From positions 62,001 to 126,000 of the forward strand of contig NZ_CP015111.1 in NCBI RefSeq assembly GCF_001612555.1: a stretch of 64,000 nucleotides of DNA, in the 5' to 3' direction. The notes below the pieces were generated by a model. That model was given only the letters and a program-made list of their open reading frames with translations, was not told where the DNA came from and made no database searches. How positions within the stretch are numbered: position 1 is the first letter of the stretch; each line of letters opens with the position of its first letter. Made by a program: the position numbers and the translations under genes. Source of the stretch: Acinetobacter sp. TGL-Y2. GTDB lineage: Bacteria; Pseudomonadota; Gammaproteobacteria; Pseudomonadales; Moraxellaceae. Of this stretch, positions 45,105-53,800 are shown piece after piece.

Positions 45105-45612
45105 GTGGTACATCGCACACGCGATTTGTAGATAGTAGAAAAAGTACGTTAAGCCCAAAAATCATGTGGTACATCGCACACGCGATTTGTAGATACATCT
45201 GACAATTTACCTTCAGATTTAACTGTGGTACATCGCACACGCGGTTTTTAGGTCGATATCTTTTACACCTAATCCAAGTATTTCGTCTTACATCGCACAC
45301 GCGGTTTTTAGGAATAATCAAGCAATTGATCTAATTCGTCTTTAGTGATACATCGCACACGCGGTTTGTAGGACACTAAATAAAAAATTAAGCGAATTGA
45401 GTTGAGTTACATCGCACACGCGATTTATAGATTTTAAGTATCTGCTGTCCAAAAGCAGTCTCCGTGGTACACCGCACACGCGGTTTGTAGACATAAAGCC
45501 AGTGTTTTAGCAACACTTTCGAAGTAGCACATCGCACACGCGGTTTATAGGCAATACCCTGCAATAGAAAGCATTAGTGCCAAAGTGATCTATCGCACAT
45601 GCGATTTTAGAT
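45105..45612 (+). CRISPR. CRISPR-like array, nine 28-nt repeats, no cas genes nearby
   Basis: Repeats start at 45105, 45166, 45225, 45285, 45345, 45404, 45464, 45524 and 45585. The core is CATCGCACACGCG followed by RTTTRTAG; nearly every repeat begins GT and has a small inverted repeat (ATCGC / GCGAT). The eight spacers are unrelated in sequence and 31-33 nt long. A 28-nt repeat with 32-nt spacers is the geometry of type I-F, and the core resembles Acinetobacter I-F repeats as I remember them. The last repeat has a degenerate 3' end and an AT-rich leader precedes the first, so transcription is probably plus. Repeat drift is higher than in an active array. The window has no cas genes. Confidence 0.7.
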
Positions 45613-45619
45613 TGGAACG

Positions 45620-45640
45620 AAAAAGGGCTGTTTAGGCCCT
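45620..45640 (-). terminator. Terminator after the acidic 164-residue protein gene
   Basis: AGGGC / GCCCT with a 7-nt loop and T5 on the minus strand, overlapping the far end of the CRISPR-like array. Confidence 0.6.
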
Positions 45641-45648
45641 ATCCATTA

Positions 45649-46143
45649 TTATTCTTGTAAAATATTCTTGTATGAATCATTCAGCAAGTAGCCTGTACCA
45701 CTTCCAGTATTAATTTCGTATAACCTGTCGTTTTCTATAAAATAGTCTAATAATTTTTGTTTAATTTCATCTTCACTAAGAATTTGTACTGTTGTTAATG
45801 TTTGATCACCAGTTAGATTGTCTGTAACTTGCTCACAAATACTACTGTATTCAGTATAGGCATCTATACAATCAGAATAACAGTTTTCTAGAATATCCCA
45901 ATCAAAGTCTTTAAGATCGGCTCCATCATTACTAAATAAACCATTACGAATTTTCTTCTCAAATTTACTATAACTAATATCCTTTCCATTAATCACAATA
46001 AATAAGATGAATTTTTCTATATCATTAAAATCATCTTGGGTAACGCCTTCTGCAGATTCATAATCATATTCATCAAAGGCATCAACCAAAGTAGCCAATT
46101 TTTCTTCAAAATTCTCTTTAATTTCAGTAAGCAAATCAGTCAT
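45649..46143 (-). CDS. Very acidic hypothetical protein
   Basis: 164 residues from the ATG at 46143; the frame extends 19 codons further upstream but without better signals. About 38 Asp/Glu against 13 Lys/Arg, compact, no signal peptide. Such charge is typical of DNA-mimic anti-restriction or anti-CRISPR proteins, but many acidic proteins are not mimics. It lies next to the CRISPR-like array. No family recognised. Confidence 0.65.
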   Translation of the reverse strand: MTDLLTEIKENFEEKLATLVDAFDEYDYESAEGVTQDDFNDIEKFILFIVINGKDISYSKFEKKIRNGLFSNDGADLKDFDWDILENCYSDCIDAYTEYSSICEQVTDNLTGDQTLTTVQILSEDEIKQKLLDYFIENDRLYEINTGSGTGYLLNDSYKNILQE

Positions 46144-46456
46144 TTCAAAACACTCTGTAGTTGATAAGCCAATGAAAACATATAATAAATTAACAGTCAA
46201 ACAGGCTAAAATTACATAAGAAATTCAAATATTCCAAATAAATGCACTTTTTAATATCTTGAGAACAAAAATGATCATTTTGAGTAAAACAAAACTTAGA
46301 TACGGCGATTTTTATTTAAAAATAATCTCAAAAATACGTTTCTAAACTGAAAAAATAATTATGATCTTTTTGTAACGCCGTAAAAAAAGCCCGATTCAAT
46401 GGGGCTTTTTGGCAAATTTACTCAGGCTATCCTGAGCAGGGGAGTCCCTTTGAATA
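46144..46456. other. Intergenic stretch with only a terminator
   Basis: AT-rich, no gene or repeat seen apart from the hairpin at 46383-46413. Confidence 0.6.
46383..46413. terminator. Intrinsic terminator
   Basis: AAAAAGCCC / GGGGCTTTTT-type stem with an 8-nt loop. Lies downstream of the 114-residue gene on the minus strand. Confidence 0.7.
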
Positions 46457-46801
46457 TTACTTACACTTTTCTTTAATCAAATCCTGATTGATCTGGCTAT
46501 TAGACACTACAGCAATACTATTGCTATGTGTATAAATTGTCATTCCTGCTTTGCAATCAACGTAACGTCCAATATATGAAATTTTGGTATCTGCAATGTA
46601 CTCAGTTTTATCTAAATTAGCGGTATTAAACTCATCTTTAACCACCACACCAGCTTTAGGTTCCGTACTTACTTTAGGTTTCGTACTTGCCATTCCATTA
46701 TTATTTGAACATAAACTAATGACCAATGCAGCAATGACCAATCCACCAAAGACCAATAATGCCCCAAAACCCAATAAACAACTTGATATCTTATTTTTCA
46801 T
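46457..46801 (-). CDS. Single-pass membrane protein, 114 residues
   Basis: N-terminal helix about 8-30, then a Lys/Thr linker and a small domain with two Cys (about 83 and 113). The ATG at 46801 has AAGGAA 6 nt upstream. Follows the 185-residue gene by 9 bp. No family recognised. Confidence 0.7.
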   Translation of the reverse strand: MKNKISSCLLGFGALLVFGGLVIAALVISLCSNNNGMASTKPKVSTEPKAGVVVKDEFNTANLDKTEYIADTKISYIGRYVDCKAGMTIYTHSNSIAVVSNSQINQDLIKEKCK

Positions 46802-46810
46802 AAAAGTTCC

Positions 46811-47368
46811 TTATTCTACTTCGTTGTAAGGCATCATTGCCAAAACCACTGCATCAAAATCAGTCGGTCTGATACGACTGCTTAACCCATGCGCACCTTC
46901 TTCATAATAGTGTGCCTGCGCCTTATACTCACCTTGGACGTCTATATATGCTAATTGGCCTAACACTACATGCTGTTTGGTATCACCGGTATAAAAACTT
47001 TCAGTAAGTGCATCTGTATCACTCAATTCTTGGATTTCGATTTTAATCCAGCAAATACCAATGTTCTCTGCCTGATTTTTTACAGCTGGCAAGTCAATCC
47101 AACCAATTCCATTAAGTTCCGGTGATGATGCCATTAGTTCGGTTAAATCAATGCAAGACTTAATTTTTAAGCCTTCAATAGATTCCAGTTTAACGCCGTG
47201 ATTATTTGTGAATACTAAATCGTCCGTCAATCCTGTATTGCCCTGTACAGCGATCACACCGAACTCTTTTAGGCCATTGCCATTATCAAGTTCGCACATG
47301 TAAGAATGACCAAGCCATAATGGTTCCGCAAGGTTTGAAGTTTGAGTTATTTCTTTAAGTTCTGACAT
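46811..47368 (-). CDS. Hypothetical protein, 185 residues
   Basis: The ATG at 47368 is chosen for AAGGTG 8 nt upstream; an in-frame ATG at 47422 lacks a ribosome site. Acidic, soluble, no family recognised. Part of a unit that starts at the shared promoter at 47534 and includes a 21-codon frame before it. Confidence 0.65.
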   Translation of the reverse strand: MSELKEITQTSNLAEPLWLGHSYMCELDNGNGLKEFGVIAVQGNTGLTDDLVFTNNHGVKLESIEGLKIKSCIDLTELMASSPELNGIGWIDLPAVKNQAENIGICWIKIEIQELSDTDALTESFYTGDTKQHVVLGQLAYIDVQGEYKAQAHYYEEGAHGLSSRIRPTDFDAVVLAMMPYNEVE

Positions 47369-47435
47369 ATTGAATGCACCTTTATTTTTAAAAGTTAGAT
47401 TAAATTGACCATTTTTAGACATTTAGGACAAGTAA

Positions 47436-47501
47436 TTAAGTAGCTGCTTTATTTCGCTTACCACCAGCAATTTGGATTACATCCTTACTTATATCGTTCA
47501 T
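47436..47501 (-). CDS. Possible 21-residue peptide gene at the head of an operon
   Basis: ATG at 47501 with AGGTG 5 nt upstream, encoding a short basic peptide (MNDISKDVIQIAGGKRNKAA). It is the first frame after the shared promoter. It could be a leader peptide or simply the remnant of a lost gene. Confidence 0.4.
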   Translation of the reverse strand: MNDISKDVIQIAGGKRNKAAT

Positions 47502-47533
47502 GAATCACCTGATAAAATTTATCTCATATTTTT

Positions 47534-47553
47534 ATTATAACCATATACCGCAA
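47534..47553 (-). promoter_or_regulatory. Shared regulon promoter (copy 9)
   Basis: Minus-strand TTGCGGTATATGGTTATAAT, exact consensus. The leader lacks the CAACGGAG box but has its own AGGTG ribosome site. Confidence 0.7.
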
Positions 47554-47617
47554 AAAGTGCGTAAAGTTATGTATTAAGAACAATATATATCAAATTTTGC
47601 ATACTTTTATTTTTAAA

Positions 47618-47708
47618 CGAGTGTAGCCGTAGGCTAGGGCTTGCTTTGGGAGTTTGGAGTCATTAACGGGTAAATTGCCGCAGAGATTAGCGGTGTTAAC
47701 CGCGCCAC
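47618..47708. repeat. 91-bp dispersed structured repeat (copy A)
   Basis: Shares most positions with 63667-63758. Contains AGCC-GTA-GGCT, CCGC-N8-GCGG and GCGGT-GTTA-ACCGC inverted repeats, the last two mutually exclusive. Lies 65 bp behind a shared promoter, as does copy B. Confidence 0.8.
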
Positions 47709-48120
47709 AATGGAAAGATAATTCTCACAATTGTCTTGAAATACGTGGCAAGTTTAGAATAAATTTTTCACTAACTTATTATCTTATTTGTCTGGTTTGT
47801 ATTTATTCAAATAATAAATATGTACAAATATCATTCTGAATTGATAAATATAAATTATTAATAAATTTACTTATATAAATCATTTTAAATTAACGAATAA
47901 GATAAAATTTTTTAAAATATGACTTGTTAAAGAGTTACACAAAGCACTGCCAATGAAAAACAAAGAATGTTTTTAAATTCAAAAGAAGAATCAATAAGAT
48001 TTATACACAAAAAAAACATTACTAATAACAAGTTTACTCAGTTAACGGATTAAATAAGTTAGTTAGACGAACTTATAGAAATCTTGAAACCTTTGAAAAT
48101 AAAGGGATACAAGCGGTGAT

Positions 48121-48560
48121 TGGATTTGTACGAGTGGAATCTATTTCAGTACAGAGCACTTTCGAGTGGAATCTATTTCAGTACGAGTGGAATCTATTTC
48201 AGTAACGAGTGGAATCTATTTCAGTAGAAAACATCTTCGAGTGGAATCTATTTCAGTAAAAACATTGATTTCCTAATGGTTATACACACACTTATCCACA
48301 GAAAATGTGCTAAATAGTAGACTTTTCGCTCCAATCTTGAAATCAATAGGAATTTTTTCATATATTTTGAGTTAATAAGTGGAAAACTAATTCAGTAAAA
48401 AAATGAAAATGTCTAATGAGTGGAAAACTGATTCAGTAAAACCAATTTTTATAATCTTTTTTGTAAATATTTTAATCAAAATTCGATAATACAATGTTAA
48501 TAAGTGGAAAACTAATTCAGTAACCAGTAAAGTGCTTAACAGTGGAAAACTCATTCAGTA
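48121..48560 (+). other. Replication origin 1: iterons and DnaA boxes
   Basis: Five copies of CGAGTGGAATCTATTTCAGTA-type iterons (starts 48131, 48163, 48184, 48206, 48238). Four of the related AGTGGAAAACTAATTCAGTA type (48378, 48419, 48503, 48541). Between them are DnaA boxes TTATACACA (48280-48288) and TTATCCACA (48292-48300); a further TTATACACA is at 48001. The last iteron is 16 bp before the rep start, so Rep probably also represses itself. The stretch 47709-48120 shows nothing else recognisable. Confidence 0.9.
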
Positions 48561-48576
48561 AAAAGGACAGGCTCAA

Positions 48577-49710
48577 GTGAAGGACGAAACACGAATTGTC
48601 GAACCAGCTATAACAGAATACTTATTGGGTGATCAAAGCACCGATTTCATGATTAAAAACAATCTATTCGTATCCATTGAAGAATTCAGGGAAGATGAAA
48701 AAAATATAATTGGGCCTTTAAGCTCTACTGATACTCAGATTTTGACAACTACTTTCTTAATGGCTCATGAACTCAATGAAAGTAGAGTCCATTATGATGC
48801 AGAGACAGTCTTTAAAATTGATCTTGATAAGTTTTGCAAACTCTGGAAAATCGAAATTAGTGATGATGATAAAAAGTTAGGACTAATCTATCACAACATA
48901 AAAAATTCTCTTAGCCGGCTCCAAAGCAGAATCTTCCGTTACCTTGATCTAGAATCAAATGCACCAGTTCAATCAAGTTACTTCGCTTATATCGAATATG
49001 GTAATAAAACAATAAAATTTGGATTTCCAAAACCTTTCATTCAGTACCTAAAAAAAATGGATAAGTTCACTTGGTACTATCTGGAAAATATTATTAAGCT
49101 TGGTAGTGACTCTAAGCAGTATGCCATCAGCTCTTATGCTGTGACACTTTACGAGAATCTACAAAAAGAAAAAAACTTTGCCCCGATTGAAGATGGGAAA
49201 AAGATCATCATCTTTGGTAATTCTAAACTTCGAAAATTATTTGGTATAATCAACGGCTATGAACGAAACATAGATTTTAAAAATAAAGTTTTATTACCGT
49301 CTCTTAAGTTAATTGAAAAGCATACTCAGCTTAAAGTTACGCTACAAGGAATTAAGGAAGGGAAGGAGATCACAAAGTATCGTTTTATATGTGAATTCCC
49401 TGAACGTGATTTAGACTTTGCCTATGCTGTTTCAAAGAAAAAAAGTGAACGACCATTATTGACAGCGCAACAAAGAAAGAAATTTTCAAAGTTATTGACT
49501 GATCATGTTGGTTTTCGCTCTATTTACATAAAAGAGAATGAATTAAATAAAGACTTTATGATCAGGGTTGAAAAGAAGTTAATGGATAAGCTAACAGTAA
49601 TTGAATACTGGCCTTTTCTAAAAGCTGTTGGCTGCAGAAGTAAAAAGATTGAGAACCTTGTTACAGGCGAAGTTATTAAGCAAGATGTTACCCCAGATTT
49701 AAAATTTTAA
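48577..49710 (+). CDS. Rep_3-family replication initiator 1
   Basis: 377 residues from a GTG at 48577 with AAGGA upstream. Two winged-helix domains as in RepB/RepE-type initiators, including NSLSRLQSRIFRY, a SYAVTLYENLQKE helix and the FGIINGYERNIDFKNKVLLP segment. The protein should bind the upstream iterons and open the origin together with DnaA. Convergent with a second, clearly different Rep_3 protein. Confidence 0.85.
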   Translation: MKDETRIVEPAITEYLLGDQSTDFMIKNNLFVSIEEFREDEKNIIGPLSSTDTQILTTTFLMAHELNESRVHYDAETVFKIDLDKFCKLWKIEISDDDKKLGLIYHNIKNSLSRLQSRIFRYLDLESNAPVQSSYFAYIEYGNKTIKFGFPKPFIQYLKKMDKFTWYYLENIIKLGSDSKQYAISSYAVTLYENLQKEKNFAPIEDGKKIIIFGNSKLRKLFGIINGYERNIDFKNKVLLPSLKLIEKHTQLKVTLQGIKEGKEITKYRFICEFPERDLDFAYAVSKKKSERPLLTAQQRKKFSKLLTDHVGFRSIYIKENELNKDFMIRVEKKLMDKLTVIEYWPFLKAVGCRSKKIENLVTGEVIKQDVTPDLKF

Positions 49711-49719
49711 GTCTTCAAG

Positions 49720-49754
49720 TTAAAAGGCCCATAAATTATTTATGGGCCTTTTAA
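49720..49754. terminator. Bidirectional terminator between the two rep genes
   Basis: Perfect 17-bp arms (TTAAAAGGCCCATAAAT) with a 1-nt loop; A and T tracts on both sides. Confidence 0.85.
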
Positions 49755-49782
49755 TTTTATAGCGAAATTATCCGAATCGTCC

Positions 49783-50985
49783 TCAATCAGTGTTTTCAAG
49801 ATTGTCATCTTCCTCCAAATCTTCTTCATTTCCATTCTGATTTGCGTGTGACAATGCAAAATACCAATCCAAATCCAACTTTCTAAATTCATTTATTTTA
49901 TCAAGGCTATTTTCTAATAGCGCTTTCATAATAACCTTACCAGTCGCAAGGTCGAAGTTCCCTAAAAAATGACCGTAATCATTCATAAAAACAGGTGATG
50001 ATATAAGAAATCCAATTTGCTTAGTGGATAATTTCGTTGGGGCCGTAAAATGCTTCTCTCTATCCTCAACTTTAAAGTGTGAGAGATCATCAGACCAACT
50101 TTTACCCTCACTCAAATAAGATATCTTCATCTTCTCTAATGCTTTCACCATTTTATGACTTATATACTTTCTATTACGTTTAAGTTTAAAAGTAACAGCG
50201 TCATAAATAAGACCATTAGTTTTCACAAATTCATATTCAACGTGAAGGTCTGTCAAAGTATTAATTTCTTCTATAGCAGGAATAATCAAACGATCTTTTA
50301 AATGAGCATGTTGCTTATATTGATTCTCCTTCTGAAAAATCTTCCTCAAGGAATCATAAGTCATTGTTAATTCGTTTGTTCTCCAACATTCACTATTAAA
50401 GATACGATACAATCGAAGTGAGTAATAACTATTCATTCTAAGAATCTGTTTTAACTCATGCTTATTAAAGGATGCTTTCTTATCCTGTTCATTTAACTTG
50501 TAAAAAAAATCATAAAACGCTGCATGAAATTCAATACTAAATATTTTTTTCCCATTGTCATAGTGAAGACTATTAATCATTGGAACTTTTACAGGAAAGT
50601 CACTATCTGCTTTATGCACCAACATAATAGGGCTGGCCTCAAAGCGATTATAGGCATTCAGCATAGTTCTTCTAAGTGATAACATTTTTGAAGCTTTATC
50701 TTTCAACTGCTCCTTTGTAAGAGCACCTTCAAACTCACCGCCGTACACTAAATTAAAAAAGTTATCTGCAGTGATTTCAATTTTGTCAGTCGGACTGAAC
50801 GCGGTATTTTTATCCATTTCAAATTTATGTATAACCGTCATTGCGCAGAACATTAACTTTTCAAGGCTTAATTCTAAGTTATAGCTTGAGTAAGTCATTG
50901 TGTTTAAAGTTGCAACTTCATCATGTGCGTGAACAACTTTTTTTAATATTTTTTTACTTCCTGAGTCTGTTGATTTTTGAGCCAT
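49783..50985 (-). CDS. Rep_3-family replication initiator 2
   Basis: 400 residues. Typical Rep_3 layout: N-terminal helix-rich part with LSLEKLMFCAMTVIHKFEMD, winged-helix segment SYYSLRLYRIFNSECWRTNE, then IIPAIEEINTLTDLHVEYE. An acidic tail ends the protein. Only distantly similar to initiator 1 and served by a different iteron type, so it is a second replicon rather than a duplication. Iterons lie upstream at 51206-51690 and 52027-52150. Confidence 0.88.
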   Translation of the reverse strand: MAQKSTDSGSKKILKKVVHAHDEVATLNTMTYSSYNLELSLEKLMFCAMTVIHKFEMDKNTAFSPTDKIEITADNFFNLVYGGEFEGALTKEQLKDKASKMLSLRRTMLNAYNRFEASPIMLVHKADSDFPVKVPMINSLHYDNGKKIFSIEFHAAFYDFFYKLNEQDKKASFNKHELKQILRMNSYYSLRLYRIFNSECWRTNELTMTYDSLRKIFQKENQYKQHAHLKDRLIIPAIEEINTLTDLHVEYEFVKTNGLIYDAVTFKLKRNRKYISHKMVKALEKMKISYLSEGKSWSDDLSHFKVEDREKHFTAPTKLSTKQIGFLISSPVFMNDYGHFLGNFDLATGKVIMKALLENSLDKINEFRKLDLDWYFALSHANQNGNEEDLEEDDNLENTD

Positions 50986-51205
50986 GATTTAAACTAAGTT
51001 TCAAATGTGTGGTATTAAAATATACCTTTAATATAAATATTACAAATAATATTCGTAATTATTGATGAATTGATCAAAAAATAGGTATTTAATTGTTTTT
51101 ATTGAGTTTTCTATTAGATTTAATGCAGAAATCAACTCATCATTAAAAATAAATAATATAATCAATGACTTATAATTAAGATATTCATCACAAAAGTTTT
51201 TTTTT

Positions 51206-51690
51206 AGTTTTGATGTGTGAAATGCCCCCCTAAAAGCTCGTTTTTTTAGTTTTGATGTGTGAAATGACCCTCCAGAAGCTCAGTTTTTTAGTTTTGATGT
51301 GTGAAATGATTTTATAAAAGCTCAGTTTTTTAGTTTTGATGTGTGAAATGCCCCCCTAAAAGCTCGTTTTTTTAGTTTTGATGTGTGAAATGACCGTCTG
51401 GAAGTTGAGTTTTTTAGTTTTGATGTGTGAAATGACCGTCTGGAAGTTGAGTTTTTTAGTTTTGATGTGTGAAATGACCCTCCAGAAGCTCAGTTTTTTA
51501 GTTTTGATGTGTGAAATGATCCTCTTGAAGCTCAGTTTTTTAGTTTTGATGTGTGAAATGTCCCCCTAAAAGCTCGTTTTTTTAGTTTTGATGTGTGAAA
51601 TGACCGTCTGGAAGTTGAGTTTTTTAGTTTTGATGTGTGAAGCGCCTTTCAATCAACTATATATATAGTTTTCATGTGTGAAATGCTGCC
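51206..51690. repeat. Iterons of replicon 2, twelve copies at 42-bp period
   Basis: AGTTTTGATGTGTGAAATG starts at 51206, 51248, 51290, 51332, 51374, 51416, 51458, 51500, 51542, 51584, 51626 and (41 bp on) 51667. The intervening 23 bp are also largely conserved. 42 bp is four helical turns and twice the 21-bp spacing of the second cluster. Confidence 0.95.
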
Positions 51691-52002
51691 TATATAACCA
51701 AATCTTGTGATTTTGATCACCCAATATAATTATAATTTATATAAAATATACTTTTTAAGCTGAAAATCGCTTTTAAATACTCTGAAAAATAAGTGCAATT
51801 ATAAAAGTTAATAGATAAGCAGCAGATTTTAAACTTTCACCATATTCTGAAATCATTTTTAATAAAATAATGTATGATTAAGAACCAAAAAATAATTTTA
51901 AATAATTTGGCCTAATTTTTTAAACATTTTTTAATCAAATTTTTATCTGTTCCATCTATAAACGGCAATATTAATTTAAAATATACAATAAACAATCTGA
52001 TT

Positions 52003-52011
52003 GTGGATAAG
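52003..52011 (-). promoter_or_regulatory. DnaA box of origin 2
   Basis: TTATCCACA on the minus strand, between the two iteron clusters. Nothing recognisable lies in 51700-52000. Confidence 0.65.
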
Positions 52012-52026
52012 GTTGTGGGTAATTAT

Positions 52027-52150
52027 AGTTTTTATGTGTGAAGCAAGTTTTGATGTGTGAAATGATAGTTTTGATGTGTGAAATGATAGTTTTGATGTGT
52101 GAAATGGATACATTCCAGTGTGAAATGATTGTTTTGATGTGTGAAATGGA
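52027..52150. repeat. Second iteron cluster of replicon 2, 21-bp spacing
   Basis: Copies start near 52027, 52046, 52067, 52088, 52109 (degenerate) and 52130. Confidence 0.9.
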
Positions 52151-52301
52151 TAGTGATTAGTGATTAAAACCAATTAGTTACATGACTCCCTATGCTTTTA
52201 AATTCAAATATGTTGTATTAGAAAAACCAATTCCGATTTTAAAAATTTCAGAATAAAAATTCTATCAGAAATAACCCTATTTTTGATACTATAAAAAATT
52301 C

Positions 52302-52430
52302 ATTTATTATTAATATAATAATTATTTATCTAATGATTTATTATTTAATATAATAATTATTTATCTAATGATTTATTATTTAATATAATAATTATTTGTC
52401 TAATGATTTATTATTTAATATAATATTCAA
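52302..52430. repeat. AT-only 35-bp tandem repeats, about 3.5 copies
   Basis: Units start at 52321, 52356 and 52391 (ATTATTTATCTAATGATTTA onward), with a partial unit before. Almost pure A and T beside the iterons: a likely DNA-unwinding element of origin 2. Confidence 0.85.
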
Positions 52431-52703
52431 TTAATAATAGATTGAATACAAATTTCAATAATTGACCAGTCGAGTAAATGAAAAATAATTTACAGCGTCA
52501 TTGATTATCAGAAATAATCCCTATTTTTAAATGTAACTTTAAGTAAGGTTAACTCTTTTTGAATTTACCAATGAATATAAAATCAAATATTTTTGAAATC
52601 ATTGTGTTATTTTTACTTACTCAAAATTCATTACTGGTATCAATAATAATCCCATTCTATGTGAATTATTTTTACAACTTATTAAAGTCTTTTCTGCAGA
52701 CAT

Positions 52704-52734
52704 TAAAAAGGCGCACTGTGAGGACAGTGCGCCT
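52704..52734 (-). terminator. GC-rich terminator hairpin
   Basis: AGGCGCACTGT-GAGG-ACAGTGCGCCT, perfect 11-bp stem. The T5 follows on the minus strand, so it ends a transcript coming from the 48-residue gene. Confidence 0.75.
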
Positions 52735-52809
52735 AGCAGGTTGAGCTTTAGCAGCATGAATGAATTCAGTGTTAAAGCTTATGAAAATCGGAGCTGAGTG
52801 AGAGTCCGA

Positions 52810-52956
52810 TTAGCATTTCTTTTTGATACTTAAAAAAGCATCCAAATCTTTGTGGTATAAATCTTTAATGCCTTGAATTAATTCTAGTCTTTCACTAGAT
52901 AACTTAACACAAGATGAACAACTATTTGATTTCTCAATAAATAATTCGTTTTTCAT
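52810..52956 (-). CDS. Very small CxxC protein, 48 residues
   Basis: ATG at 52956; charged helical peptide with CSSC at about 13-16 and a terminal Cys. The ribosome site is weak (AGG 11 nt upstream). A copy of the shared promoter (53161-53180) points towards it across 200 bp and a strong terminator follows, which supports expression of the region. Could bind zinc as a dimer. Confidence 0.45.
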   Translation of the reverse strand: MKNELFIEKSNSCSSCVKLSSERLELIQGIKDLYHKDLDAFLSIKKKC

Positions 52957-53160
52957 TAAAAATAAAACCTATTCAATTATTATAAAATATTAAATTAATA
53001 TTTTCAATATTTTAATAAATATTAAAAACATTATAAAAACGTACCTTTAGCTAATTAGATAAAGATTAAGGAACCCAATTAACACTGTAATTATTCATAG
53101 ATAAGAACAGCTAACCAATTGATAAACATGAATCAATTGAATACAATTAGTTTACATTAT

Positions 53161-53180
53161 ATTATAATCATATACCACTT
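53161..53180 (-). promoter_or_regulatory. Shared regulon promoter (copy 10)
   Basis: Minus-strand AAGTGGTATATGATTATAAT. No gene starts close by; the next frame on this strand is the 48-residue gene. The 200-nt leader could itself be an RNA. Confidence 0.55.
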
Positions 53181-53235
53181 TTATTTTAGTTATTTTTAGT
53201 ATATTTTTTCTAAAACAATTTATGCTTGGATAATT

Positions 53236-53542
53236 ATGACTTCACTAGACACACTTGATTTTGATAAACCTATTCCTCATGAAATAATTCATGAAATTCA
53301 AGATAATGATGATTTTTCTATGCTTCGCTGCAGTCCTAAACGATATAGAATTGATTGAACAAATTAATCAAATGTTTGATCTAAAGATCAAAGTTAATGA
53401 ATCAAGAACTCAAATAGAAAAGCTTATTGATATCGCCACCGGATATAGTGGCTTCAACTTCTCAGAAAAAGAATGGAAGGCCCTAATTTTCTTTGTCTAC
53501 TACGCTGTTTATCAACCATTAGAAATCCAACTTTCGACTTGA
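53236..53542 (+). pseudogene. Frameshifted small gene
   Basis: ATG at 53236 with GGA 6 nt upstream opens a 40-codon frame (MTSLDTLDFDKPIPHEIIHE onward). This stops at 53358. A different frame (plus one) continues from about 53320 to 53542 with a plausible helical protein (DIELIEQINQMFDLKIKVNE onward) that has no ribosome site of its own. The two halves together look like one gene of about 100 codons broken by a one-base change, or two overlapping frames. Confidence 0.45.
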
Positions 53543-53644
53543 ATACTCCCAAAAAGCATTGAACCATTAGACTTAATAACTTGGGAATTATGTTTTTAAG
53601 ATTGCCCCCACTAATTTAAAAGCAGAGATTCACCTTCCTGAATA

Positions 53645-53745
53645 CCCGCGGAGCGATTCCACTAGCGCAAGCTATTGGACATCGAGTATTAGCGAGTTGA
53701 AAGAGCATGTGTGCAAACACATGGCTCTGAGCGCAAGCATAGGCT
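53645..53745. repeat. GNRA-capped intergenic hairpin element (member 3)
   Basis: TAGC-GCAA-GCTA at 53663-53674 and a longer stem ATGTGT-GCAA-ACACAT extended by AGAGC/GCTCT at 53702-53728. Confidence 0.6.
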
Positions 53746-53758
53746 GTAAATTAAAGGG

Positions 53759-53790
53759 GATAAGCCCTATATTATTTAGTAGGGCTTATC
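53759..53790 (-). terminator. Terminator after the 240-residue gene
   Basis: Perfect 11-bp stem GATAAGCCCTA / TAGGGCTTATC. Confidence 0.65.
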
Positions 53791-53800
53791 AAATACCTTC

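Noticed and set aside
45091..45321. 76-codon minus-strand frame with repeating NRVCDV
   Set aside because: It is a translation of the CRISPR-like repeats, without start signals.
45105..45612. Iterons as an explanation for the 60-bp spaced repeats
   Set aside because: Spacers are unrelated in sequence but constant in length, the last repeat is degraded, and both rep genes already have their own iterons; iteron function is not fully excluded.
51378..51569. Repetitive frames through the iteron arrays
   Set aside because: They exist only because 42 is a multiple of three; the sequence is iteron DNA.
52571..52744. Hydrophobic 57-61-codon plus-strand frame
   Set aside because: No ribosome site, and its end runs through the GC-rich terminator hairpin at 52709-52734.
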